Positions 1 through 6,530 of a DNA stretch of 11,137 nucleotides are shown in pieces. The notes beneath the pieces are model-generated. The model searched no databases, was not told where the DNA came from, and worked only from the letters and a program-made list of their open reading frames with translations. The DNA comes from Clostridia bacterium (GTDB lineage Bacteria; Bacillota; Clostridia; Oscillospirales; Acutalibacteraceae), in NCBI GenBank assembly GCA_900752115.1, contig CAADUC010000049.1, positions 1-11,137 of the forward strand, given 5' to 3'. The position numbers and the translations under genes are program-made. Positions within the stretch are counted from its first letter, which is position 1; every line of letters begins with the position of its first letter.

Positions 1-202
1 GCTTGCGGCTTGTGGGCGTCCGTCGGTTCAAAGCACCCGCGTAAAAATACCCGTGCCACTCCGTAAGTGAAACGGAAAAGCGCTCGGGGAAGGAATTGAT
101 CTGAAGGGCAAAGTCGGCGTCCGTTCCGGAGCATACCTGTTCGGTATGCGCTTGCAGCGCTGCACACGCCGGAACGCTTTCTCGCGGAATTGCTCCGTGC
201 AT
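1..202 (-). CDS. Possible 3'-truncated reading frame at the left edge, unrecognised
   Basis: On the minus strand an ATG at 202-200 opens a frame that stays free of stops to the window edge (about 67 residues, starting MHGAIPRESV, with a later stretch FALQINSFPERFSVSLTEWH). An in-frame TGA lies just upstream. I do not recognise the protein. There is no convincing ribosome binding site or promoter before it, and a second minus frame (ATG near 211) is also open across the same stretch, which is common by chance in GC-rich DNA. The frame also crosses the inverted-repeat structure at 122-176. It could be a real gene start, a decayed gene or chance. On the plus strand all frames stop by position 70, so a plus-strand gene could also end here. 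Low confidence. Confidence 0.2.
   Translation of the reverse strand, partial: MHGAIPRESVPACAALQAHTEQVCSGTDADFALQINSFPERFSVSLTEWHGYFYAGALNRRTPTSRK
122..176. repeat. Nested inverted repeats, potential three-way junction
   Basis: An 8-bp outer inverted repeat (CGTTCCGG at 122-129 with CCGGAACG at 169-176) encloses a perfect 7-bp hairpin (GCATACC at 131-137, GGTATGC at 143-149, loop TGTTC) and a 12-base palindrome, TGCAGCGCTGCA (153-164). Together these could fold as a three-way junction in RNA or extrude from DNA. There is no U-tract, so it is not an obvious terminator. The function is unknown. It sits in the roughly 275 bases beyond the amidase terminator, where no firm gene is visible. Confidence 0.45.
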
Positions 203-276
203 CGCCACTCATGCTTTCCGGCTGAACGGACCTGGAAAATACCGCGGATGCCGCCGGGAGGATGGGATCCGATACG

Positions 277-326
277 AAAACAGCACGGCAGTCTGATCCG
301 TTGGATAGGACTGCCGTGCTGTTTTT
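277..326. terminator. Bidirectional intrinsic terminator after the amidase gene
   Basis: A 17-bp perfect stem pairs 277-293 with 309-325. The loop at 294-308 carries a further 4-bp mini-stem (ATCC/GGAT). The arms begin with AAAA and end with TTTT, so a U-tract follows the stem on either strand (TTTTT ending at 326 on plus; TTTT at 280-277 on minus). The minus-strand stem begins inside the amidase stop codon, so it is the amidase terminator. It could also stop a transcript arriving from the left. Confidence 0.9.
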
Positions 327-1053
327 ATGCGGATTCCCTCAGCGCCTCTTCGACATCGGTGCGAAACGTCTCCCAGGCGTCCGGGTGATCGACGAAGTAA
401 AGCGGACACAGCTTTCCCGTTACGTCGTAGTGCCGGATCAAATGTGTTTCGTCAAGTCCCAACTCCCCGCAGAGCCAGGCGCAGAGCTTAACCAGCGAGT
501 CGTAGGAGGCGTCGGTGAATTTTCCGGTCTCGTCCGGGTGGCAGACCTCGATGGAGATGGTATCGCGGTTGCGTTCATTGGTAGCGGCGGATTTTTCATC
601 CAGCGGGACGCATTGCAGAATCTCTCCGTCCAGGCCGATCAGAAAATGTGCGTTAACCTCTGTGGTGGGATCGTTGAAATAGTTTCGGTTTCCCTCCGCG
701 CTTGTACCGGGATTTCCGACATAGTGAATGGCAATGTCGTTGACTTCTTCCAGCCTGACCCCGGTCCGGCTGCCGCCGAGATCCAAAAGCTGCTGATCGA
801 TCCAGTCGGGAATCTCGATGGAGGAAAGCTCCTGCTGCTTTCGGCTCAGCTGCGGCAGAACAGGAAGAGGAGAGCCCTCTCCGCCGGAGAAAAGCGCGGG
901 CAGGAGAAAGAACAGGAGTCCGCACAAAAAGAAACAGGTGATAACGGTGGTGACAAGGACAATGCGCCGCCGTCTCCGTTTCTCGCGTCGAAGCTGCGCA
1001 CGGCTGGGATGTGGTTCTTCCCAAAACTCCTCCTCCGGCCGGTATGAATTCAT
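325..1053 (-). CDS. Membrane-anchored N-acetylmuramoyl-L-alanine amidase (Amidase_2 family)
   Basis: This 242-residue protein should cleave the amide bond between N-acetylmuramic acid and L-alanine in peptidoglycan outside the membrane. A short cytoplasmic N-terminus with a very basic stretch (about residues 22-30, RREKRRRRR) precedes one transmembrane segment at about 31-54, which fits an N-in signal anchor. After a linker, the Amidase_2 domain runs from about 95 to the end. Zinc ligands by family pattern are His110 (in IAIHYVG), His208 (in IRHYDVTGK) and Cys216 (in GKLCP); Lys214 and Glu169 (in ISIEVCH) lie in the active-site region. The start at 1053 is chosen because AAAGGAGGAG lies 7-8 bases upstream; the longer ATG at 1089 has no such site. 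The gene is single, divergent from mrp, with no clear promoter that I can identify. It may be ordinary cell-wall maintenance. A link to the nearby van cluster is only positional. Confidence 0.88.
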   Translation of the reverse strand: MNSYRPEEEFWEEPHPSRAQLRREKRRRRRIVLVTTVITCFFLCGLLFFLLPALFSGGEGSPLPVLPQLSRKQQELSSIEIPDWIDQQLLDLGGSRTGVRLEEVNDIAIHYVGNPGTSAEGNRNYFNDPTTEVNAHFLIGLDGEILQCVPLDEKSAATNERNRDTISIEVCHPDETGKFTDASYDSLVKLCAWLCGELGLDETHLIRHYDVTGKLCPLYFVDHPDAWETFRTDVEEALRESA

Positions 1054-1178
1054 AACAACTCCTCCTTTCGTGATCCAGAAAAGGGACACAAATCGTTTCA
1101 GGTTCCATAAATAAGACGGAAAAAGACGTTGAAAGGTTGCACGGTCCGCAAAACTTCCCGCTCTCCGCTGGCCTTACA

Positions 1179-1207
1179 TTGACAAACGGGCCGCACCCTC
1201 GTATAAT
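1179..1207 (+). promoter_or_regulatory. Consensus sigma-A promoter of mrp
   Basis: TTGACA at 1179-1184 and TATAAT at 1202-1207 are separated by exactly 17 bases, a full match to the housekeeping consensus. Transcription would start near 1214, giving a leader of about 117 nt before mrp. Nothing in the core suggests activator dependence, so strong constitutive expression is likely. Confidence 0.9.
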
Positions 1208-1216
1208 CAAATAGAG

Positions 1217-1259
1217 ACCCCGGCGCGCAGGGCCCAGAGCGGCTTCTGTCCGCCGGGGT
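1217..1259 (+). promoter_or_regulatory. Stem-loop in the mrp 5' leader
   Basis: A 9-bp perfect stem pairs 1217-1225 (ACCCCGGCG) with 1251-1259 (CGCCGGGGT). The 25-base interior can form a small inner stem (CAGA at 1235-1238 with TCTG at 1245-1248). It starts within a few bases of the predicted transcript start. No U-tract follows, so it is not a terminator by itself. It may protect the 5' end of the mRNA or be a regulatory fold; I do not recognise a known riboswitch or T-box. Confidence 0.5.
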
Positions 1260-1330
1260 GCGCCTGTCGGAATCCGGGGAACAGGCATGATTATGGAGTG
1301 CGCCCACGGGCGCGGAAAGGCGTGAAGGAA

Positions 1331-2176
1331 ATGAGCGAAGGATGCAGCCACGATTGTGAGCACTGCAGCGAAAATTGCGGCGAGCGCAAGATGCGCCCGG
1401 AAGATTTTTTGGAAAAGCCCCATGCGATGAGCAGCATTAAAAAAGTCATTGGCGTCGTCAGCGGTAAGGGCGGCGTTGGCAAGAGCCTCGTTACTTCCCT
1501 GATGGCGGTGGAGATGAACCGGCGCGGCGCGCATGCCGCGATTCTTGACGCGGATGTGACCGGCCCCTCCATCCCGAAGGCGTTTGGCGTTCATCAGCGC
1601 GCGATGGGGAACGATCTCGGTCTCCTGCCGGTGAAAACAAAGACAGGGATCGATATCATGTCCGTCAACCTCCTGCTTGACGACGAGTGCGCTCCGGTGG
1701 TCTGGCGCGGCCCGATCATTGCGAACACGGTCAAGCAGTTCTGGACAGAGGTCATCTGGAGCGACGTGGACTATATGTTTGTGGACATGCCTCCCGGAAC
1801 GGGCGACGTGCCGCTCACGGTGTTCCAGAGCATTCCGCTTGACGGCATCATCATTGTCACTTCGCCGCAGGAGCTTGTCGCGATGATCGTTTCGAAGGCA
1901 GTCAACATGGCGCAGATGATGAACGTGCCGATTGTTGGTATTGTGGAGAACATGAGCTATGTCAAATGCCCGGACTGCGGGCGTGAGATTCGCGTGTTCG
2001 GTGAGAGCCATGTGGAGGAGGTTGCCGCGAAGTACGGCCTCAAGCTCCTTGGCCGTCTGCCGATGGATCCCGAGATGGCGAAAAACTGCGACGTCGGTCT
2101 GGTGGAGCTCTGCCATACGGAGGGCCTGCACACGGCTGCCGATGCGGTAGAGGCGCTCGAAGCCAAGCAGAAATAA
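1331..2176 (+). CDS. mrp: Mrp/NBP35-family Fe-S cluster carrier ATPase
   Basis: This 281-residue cytoplasmic P-loop ATPase of the ApbC/Mrp/NBP35 group is expected to bind an Fe-S cluster and pass it to apo-proteins. The deviant Walker A motif GKGGVGKS is at residues 45-52, and the switch/Walker B region VDMPPGTGD is near 151-159. The CxxC pair Cys213/Cys216 (KCPDCG) is the known bridging-cluster site of the family. An N-terminal cluster of four cysteines (Cys5, 9, 12, 16) resembles the ferredoxin-like extension common in anaerobe members. The start is taken at the ATG at 1331 because the Cys-rich motif follows at once; an in-frame ATG at 1298 would add 11 unlikely residues. The ribosome binding site is weak (GGAAAGG about 10 bases upstream, or GAAGGA abutting the ATG). 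The gene has its own promoter and terminator and is convergent with vanT. Confidence 0.95.
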   Translation: MSEGCSHDCEHCSENCGERKMRPEDFLEKPHAMSSIKKVIGVVSGKGGVGKSLVTSLMAVEMNRRGAHAAILDADVTGPSIPKAFGVHQRAMGNDLGLLPVKTKTGIDIMSVNLLLDDECAPVVWRGPIIANTVKQFWTEVIWSDVDYMFVDMPPGTGDVPLTVFQSIPLDGIIIVTSPQELVAMIVSKAVNMAQMMNVPIVGIVENMSYVKCPDCGREIRVFGESHVEEVAAKYGLKLLGRLPMDPEMAKNCDVGLVELCHTEGLHTAADAVEALEAKQK

Positions 2177-2196
2177 ACGGCAATTCCGAATTTTAG

Positions 2197-2234
2197 GCCC
2201 GCCGGTTCCCGTACAGGGAGCCGGCGGGCTTTTT
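2197..2234 (+). terminator. Intrinsic terminator of mrp, between convergent mrp and vanT
   Basis: A 14-bp stem with one G-U pair joins 2197-2210 to 2216-2229, with the five-base loop GTACA, followed by TTTTT at 2230-2234. It lies 20 bases after the mrp stop codon. The same hairpin lies directly behind the vanT stop on the minus strand, but there the stem is followed by CTAAAAT rather than a U-tract, so it should work less well for the van transcript. Confidence 0.9.
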
Positions 2235-2236
2235 GC

Positions 2237-4315
2237 TTACTGCTGACGTATGATGAGTCCCAGCCGGCTCCCAAGGCGGGAAAGAATTTCGTTGGAAATG
2301 GTGCCGCACCGTCCCGCGACCTCCTCGACCGTGATGCGTTCTCCGCCGTCTTCTCCGATCAAGGTGATAATGTCGCCGCCGCGGACTTCTCCGGCGTCCG
2401 TTGCATCGATCAAAAGCTGATCCATACACAGCCGTCCAACGATCGGCACGCGCACGCCATGCAGCAGAACCTCGCCGCCTCGTTCGGGCAGATCGCGGGG
2501 GAGCCCGTCGGCATAGCCGATGGCGGCGGCCGCAAGCAGTGTGGGGCGTGAAGCCGTGAATGCGAGACCGTATCCGGCGCGTTCGCCCGCTTCAAGCCGC
2601 CGGACAGAGGCGATCCGTGCCCGCAGGGAGAGGACAGGACGAAGACCGCAGCTCTCGTCGCGTTCCCCGGAGGTTTCCCACGCACCGAAGAGGGCGAGGC
2701 CGGGTCGCGCATGAGAGCAGGGCTGAGGACGCAGGCACAGGAGGCCGGCACTTGCCAGCAAATGGGTTTCTCCTACCGGGCATCCACAGGCGCGCAGTGC
2801 CTCCGCAAGGCGGAGAAATGTGTCGGTCTGCCGGGCAGTGAACGCCTCATCGGACGGCTCAAAGCTGTTTGCGGCGCATAGGTGAGAGAAGAGACCGGTG
2901 AAGCGAAGACGCGGCAAACGGTAGATTCGCCGAAAGGATGCAAGCTCTGAAGCCGGAACGCCGAGACGGTGCATTCCCGTGTCTGCTGCAAGCTGAACCC
3001 GGACGCGCCTTCCCTGGGCGGCAAGCTGGCGCGCGTACGGTTCGTCCACTACGGCCTGGGTCAGCCGCCAGCGAACGAGGAGGCCCGCCTCGGACGGCGG
3101 CGTGTAGCCGAGGATCAGGATAGTGCCGCGTATAAACGCTTTGCGCAGCGCAATTCCCTCGCTGAGCGTTGCGACGGCAAATGAGCGTACGCTGCAGCGG
3201 CGCAGCGCACGGGCACAGGGGACGGCTCCGTGGCCGTAGGCGTCGGCCTTGAGCACGGCCATAAGCGCGCAGTGCGGTCCAGCCTGCTGTTTGAGCAGGG
3301 CTGCGTTGGATGTGAGCGCGCGCAGGTCAATCTCGCGCCAGGCCCGGCCGTTTTCCGCCGGACGTTCCGGCGCCAGCAGAGCGGCAGCGAGCGCGGGAAG
3401 GGAAGTGAGCAGCACAACGGCGAGAAAATGAAGAAAGCTGTTGTGCACCAGGTGTTTTTCCAGGCCGAGCAGCTCCGCGCCTCCCCGGACCAGTACGATG
3501 CTCCACGGGTGCAGCACATAGAAAACAGCGGAAAAACGGCGGGCCGGTTTGTCCTGCCCGCCATTTACGGAGAGCAGCAGAGAGAAGAGAAGGACGGCGC
3601 ACAGCGGCAGGAGAAGATACATGCTGTCATGGCGCTGCCAGCCTGCCGCCCGCAGGAGAAAGGCTTCAAGGCTCATGCCCGCAAGCGCGAGCACAAGGGC
3701 CGGAAGACACAGCCGGGGGCTGCGCCGCTTTGCGTATGCGCCGAGCAGCAGGAAGAGAGGAGCAAAGAAGATCCCGTTTCTGGTGTAGGAAAAGACGCTG
3801 AACAGCGCGTCGTAAAACGCTTTTGAGGCGGGATGCGTGAAGAGAAGACCGTAATAGCTGTCGCCGCCGAGCCCGACGAGGTACAGGAGCGACGCTGCAG
3901 CGAGTCCGGCTCTCTGCCCCAGACGGCTGAGCAGAAACGCGACAACGGATCCGAGTAAAACGGCGGGAAAATACCACAGATGGTAAAACGTGCCGTCAAG
4001 AAAAACGCCGCGCACCACGTCTTCCCAGCTCGTCAGTTGACGGGCGTAAATATTCAGAGGCAGATAGAGAACGATCGCACCGAGATACAGCAGTCCCGTT
4101 TTTTTCAAAAAGCGGGGGAGGTTCCGGAAGTCCGAACGTCCGAGAAAATACCCTGTGACGAGAAAGAAAAACGGCACGGCCAGCCGGGCGAGGACGCGCG
4201 TCAGCCAGAAGTCCCCGTCCGCTGTGTACGTGGTCAGCGGAGAGGTATGGATGGCCGCCACGAGCACCGCCGCCGCGACACGGAACCGGTCCAGGGCGGG
4301 CGTCTTCGCTTTCAT
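2237..4315 (-). CDS. vanT: VanT: membrane-bound serine racemase of the vanG type
   Basis: This 692-residue two-domain protein supplies D-Ser for D-Ala-D-Ser synthesis. Residues about 1-315 form a multi-helix membrane domain resembling acyltransferase-3 proteins (LDRFRVAAAVLVAAIH near the start), thought in the family to aid L-Ser uptake. Residues about 325-692 are an alanine-racemase-type PLP domain: Lys356 in AVLKADAYGHG is the Schiff-base lysine, Tyr582 in AGYG is the opposing catalytic base, and CMDQ (630-633) lies in the active site. At the position of the alanine-racemase gate tyrosine there is Ser683. A membrane domain fused to a racemase separates VanT from housekeeping Alr. Length is close to enterococcal VanT. 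The start overlaps the vanXY stop (ATGA) and has GGGAGGAG eight bases upstream. It is the last gene of the vanG-vanXY-vanT unit. Confidence 0.93.
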   Translation of the reverse strand: MKAKTPALDRFRVAAAVLVAAIHTSPLTTYTADGDFWLTRVLARLAVPFFFLVTGYFLGRSDFRNLPRFLKKTGLLYLGAIVLYLPLNIYARQLTSWEDVVRGVFLDGTFYHLWYFPAVLLGSVVAFLLSRLGQRAGLAAASLLYLVGLGGDSYYGLLFTHPASKAFYDALFSVFSYTRNGIFFAPLFLLLGAYAKRRSPRLCLPALVLALAGMSLEAFLLRAAGWQRHDSMYLLLPLCAVLLFSLLLSVNGGQDKPARRFSAVFYVLHPWSIVLVRGGAELLGLEKHLVHNSFLHFLAVVLLTSLPALAAALLAPERPAENGRAWREIDLRALTSNAALLKQQAGPHCALMAVLKADAYGHGAVPCARALRRCSVRSFAVATLSEGIALRKAFIRGTILILGYTPPSEAGLLVRWRLTQAVVDEPYARQLAAQGRRVRVQLAADTGMHRLGVPASELASFRRIYRLPRLRFTGLFSHLCAANSFEPSDEAFTARQTDTFLRLAEALRACGCPVGETHLLASAGLLCLRPQPCSHARPGLALFGAWETSGERDESCGLRPVLSLRARIASVRRLEAGERAGYGLAFTASRPTLLAAAAIGYADGLPRDLPERGGEVLLHGVRVPIVGRLCMDQLLIDATDAGEVRGGDIITLIGEDGGERITVEEVAGRCGTISNEILSRLGSRLGLIIRQQ

Positions 4316-5049
4316 GCGATCTCCTCCCGCACCGTGAGCAGAAATCCCCCGTCGTTGTCTCCCGAGACGGTGAAGCGCACTGCAAGCGGCAGCGTTACGC
4401 CATCCTTTCCGCAGCCTATCCGAAAGATACGCACAGCGCCGCCCCGGTATGCGATCCGCAGGCCGCCTTCACGCAGCAGCTCCAGATATTCCTCCAGACA
4501 GAGGCCGCGCTCGGTCATAATCTGCGCGTGCGGCGTGCCGACGTAGCGGAAGTGCCATGGCTCGCAGGCGATTCCCGTGACGGCTTCCTTCCCGGCCGGG
4601 TATCGCTCGATCCAGCCAAAGAACGGGGCAAGGCGGCGGAATTCTCCGCATACGCCGTCGCGGGGGAAATCGGGCCGGATGAAATCGATCGAGGGCGAGG
4701 CGGCGGCCAGGTCGATCGCAAGGCCCGTTTCGTGCTCACTGCAGCCGGGCAGGGCCACGTAGCTTCTTGTGAACGCTTCGCCGTTTTCGCGCATGGAGTC
4801 GTCCCAAATCTGACGTTGTTCCTCCCGGCTTCTCCAGCCGGAGACGGCGACAATTTTTCCCTGCGCTCCGGCGGCCCGGACGCACGCGGTCAGCATGCGG
4901 GCGGCGCGCCGTTCCAGCAGAACGCCGTCCTGTCCGGGAAGAGCGGGGGCGAGGCGCGGCGTGGGCTGCGGCGGCAGCGGGTGGGATGCGTTGACCAGAA
5001 TCAGCGGTCCGCGTCCCGTATCTTCACGGGTGTAAACCTGGCCTCTCAT
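4312..5049 (-). CDS. vanXY: VanXY: bifunctional D,D-dipeptidase/D,D-carboxypeptidase
   Basis: This 245-residue zinc peptidase of the VanY/M15B family is expected to hydrolyse D-Ala-D-Ala and to trim the terminal D-Ala from pentapeptide precursors, removing vancomycin targets. Motifs in order are SGWRS (70-74, substrate-binding Arg73), SEHETGLAIDLA (104-115, zinc ligands His106 and Asp113), and EPWHFRYVG (163-171, catalytic Glu163 and zinc ligand His166). No signal peptide or membrane segment is visible, which fits the cytoplasmic VanXY type rather than membrane-anchored VanY. After the catalytic domain there are about 45 extra residues, as in VanXY proteins. The ATG overlaps the vanG stop by four bases (ATGA) with GGAGGTGA seven bases upstream, and the stop overlaps vanT in the same way, so translation is probably coupled. 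Assignment as VanXY, rather than a plain carboxypeptidase, rests partly on context. Confidence 0.92.
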   Translation of the reverse strand: MRGQVYTREDTGRGPLILVNASHPLPPQPTPRLAPALPGQDGVLLERRAARMLTACVRAAGAQGKIVAVSGWRSREEQRQIWDDSMRENGEAFTRSYVALPGCSEHETGLAIDLAAASPSIDFIRPDFPRDGVCGEFRRLAPFFGWIERYPAGKEAVTGIACEPWHFRYVGTPHAQIMTERGLCLEEYLELLREGGLRIAYRGGAVRIFRIGCGKDGVTLPLAVRFTVSGDNDGGFLLTVREEIA

Positions 5050-6257
5050 GCTGTCACCTCCAGCTTCTGTCCGGAGACCTGTACGCTTTTTTCAGCATTC
5101 TCTCCGGAATGGCTTTTTTGCACGGGAAGAGGCGCACGCTTCTCCGTCTGCCGTGGGGCGTTTCCCGGCGCGGCGTTTTGCCGTTCTTCCTCTTTTGCGC
5201 ATTCGCAGGAAGCGTCCTCAAATGCCAACGCAATCAGGCGGTTGACAAGACGGTCGAACGAAACGCCGACGGCCTTCATCATGGAAGGAAAGCGGCTGTG
5301 CGAGGTGAATCCCGGAATCGTGTTGACCTCGTTGAAGAGAATGGTTCCGTCGGGCGTCAAAAAGAGATCAACGCGCGCAAAGCCGCGGCAGCCGAGGGCA
5401 CGGTAGACGGTCTTCGCCGCGCGGGCGGCTTCCTCTTCTTTTTCGGGGGAGATTCGAGCCGGACAATGAATTTTGGAGGTCTTGAGCGTGTACTTTTCTT
5501 CGTAATCAAAGAAGCCTGCCGAAAGTTCGATTTCGTCTACCCGTCCGGTGACGAGCTTATTGTTTCCTACAACGGCGCAGCCGATTTCGAAGCCGGGAAC
5601 AGCTTCCTCAAGCAGAATCTCCGTGTCATGCAGGAAAGCCTTTTCAACGGCTTCGCGCAGCTCCGAGGGACGCGCCGCGCGGCTCACGCCGAAGGAGGAA
5701 CCGGAGCGCACCGGCTTGACAAACAACGGCCAGCCGAGCGACTCCGCCGCCCGCTCCATGACGGAGAATTCCTCGCCGCGCTCAAAGACGATTCCGCGCG
5801 GGGACGGTACCCCGGCAAGGGCGGCGAGGCGGTGCGCCCTGTCCTTGTCCATCCCGAGAGCGCTGGCGAGCGTGCCGCAGCCGACGATCGGGATTCCGGC
5901 CAGTTCCAGCAGTCCCTGCAGTGTGCCGTCCTCGCCGTTTTTGCCGTGCAGGACGGGAAAAGCAGCGTCGATTGGGAGAAAACGCTGTTTTTTACCGAGC
6001 AGCAGCAGACCGGGACACGTGCGATCGGGGGAGAGGACGCACGGAACACAGCCGGGGTCGCGCTCCCAGGAGCCGTCCGGCAGCCGGTCCGGGTTGCCGG
6101 GGAAGAAGCGCCACGCCCCCTCCCGGGTGATGCCGATGGCCAGCGGGAGATATTGCTCGCGATTGATCGCCCGCAGTACCGCCTGTGCGGACTGCAGGGA
6201 TACGGAATGTTCCGTGGAACAGCCGCCGAAGAGGACGGCAATCGTTTTTTGACTCAT
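5046..6257 (-). CDS. vanG: VanG: D-alanine--D-serine ligase with an extended C-terminus
   Basis: This 403-residue ATP-grasp ligase should make D-Ala-D-Ser. LFGGCSTEHSVS (9-20) is the N-terminal Ddl/Van signature, GSSFGV (186-191) is the phosphate-binding loop, and Asp297, Glu310 and Asn312 (in FNEVNTIPGF) are the metal ligands. The omega-loop reads DYEEKYTLKT (251-260); the EKY triad is known from D-Ala-D-Ser ligases (VanC/E/G) and differs from D-lactate ligases, so the VanG type is preferred over VanA/B or Ddl. Family members usually end near residue 348; here about 55 further low-complexity residues rich in Glu, Lys, Gln and Ser follow, including a CEC motif near 351-353. The start at 6257 is set by AAGGAGGA seven bases upstream; an in-frame ATG at 6296 lies in the promoter. 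It is the first gene of the structural unit. Confidence 0.94.
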   Translation of the reverse strand: MSQKTIAVLFGGCSTEHSVSLQSAQAVLRAINREQYLPLAIGITREGAWRFFPGNPDRLPDGSWERDPGCVPCVLSPDRTCPGLLLLGKKQRFLPIDAAFPVLHGKNGEDGTLQGLLELAGIPIVGCGTLASALGMDKDRAHRLAALAGVPSPRGIVFERGEEFSVMERAAESLGWPLFVKPVRSGSSFGVSRAARPSELREAVEKAFLHDTEILLEEAVPGFEIGCAVVGNNKLVTGRVDEIELSAGFFDYEEKYTLKTSKIHCPARISPEKEEEAARAAKTVYRALGCRGFARVDLFLTPDGTILFNEVNTIPGFTSHSRFPSMMKAVGVSFDRLVNRLIALAFEDASCECAKEEERQNAAPGNAPRQTEKRAPLPVQKSHSGENAEKSVQVSGQKLEVTA

Positions 6258-6291
6258 CACAAATTCCTCCTTACTGGGGCTTGTATGAAAA

Positions 6292-6320
6292 ATCATAGGC
6301 GTCGTTTTTCCACAGCGGCT
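6292..6320 (-). promoter_or_regulatory. Predicted vanG promoter, probably VanR-dependent
   Basis: On the minus strand TATGAT (6297-6292) is a good -10. At a 17-base spacing the -35 position (6320-6315, AGCCGC) does not match consensus. A TTGACG at 6334-6329 lies 31 bases away, too far to pair with it. A good -10 with a poor -35 is typical of promoters needing an OmpR-family activator. Transcription would start near 6285, about 28 bases before the vanG ATG. Two CAGCG copies (plus-strand 6313-6317 and 6326-6330) lie just upstream. VanR control is inferred, not seen. Confidence 0.55.
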
Positions 6321-6433
6321 GTTTTCAGCGTCAAAAATGCTCGGAATCCGGCAAGAATTCCTGCGCTTTTTACGGAAGGCTCCTCGCTCAGGGAAAATCC
6401 GACTTTTCTCTCGGTTCCAACAAGCCCAACGAC

Positions 6434-6480
6434 AAAAGCCGCTTTTTTCTGCTACAAATAGGGTAGCAAAAAAAGGCGGC
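6434..6480 (-). terminator. Intrinsic terminator separating vanRS from vanG
   Basis: Arms at 6438-6455 and 6463-6480 pair over 18 positions with one mismatch (6449/6469) and one G-U pair, around the 7-base loop AAATAGG. On the minus strand TTTT (6437-6434) follows. On the plus strand a T-rich run (TTGTTTTT from 6481) follows, so it may act both ways. It lies about 60 bases past the vanS stop and 180 bases before vanG, so vanR-vanS and vanG-vanXY-vanT should be mostly separate transcripts. Confidence 0.85.
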
Positions 6481-6530
6481 TTGTTTTTCTCTCTTTTCTC
6501 AAGGAGATCTTGTGATTTTCGGGATAAAAC

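Noticed and set aside
1287..1325. A 12-codon leader ORF before mrp as an annotated gene
   Set aside because: Its ribosome binding site is weak and its peptide has no attenuator-like codon run; kept only as part of the leader observation.
653..2131. A 492-codon minus-strand open frame
   Set aside because: It runs antisense through mrp and out of frame through the amidase gene, crossing the mrp promoter. Both overlapped genes are well supported.
2237..3350. Assignment of the racemase as housekeeping alanine racemase (Alr)
   Set aside because: It is fused in frame to a membrane domain of about 315 residues and translationally coupled to vanXY, which is the VanT layout.
5046..6257. Assignment as housekeeping D-Ala-D-Ala ligase, or as a D-Ala-D-Lac (VanA/B) ligase
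   Set aside because: The EKY omega-loop triad and the adjacent vanXY, vanT and vanRS fit D-Ala-D-Ser; there is no VanH dehydrogenase for D-lactate.
5109..6461. A 450-codon plus-strand open frame
   Set aside because: It is antisense to vanG and crosses the vanG promoter and the terminator; no ribosome binding site or known motif is visible.
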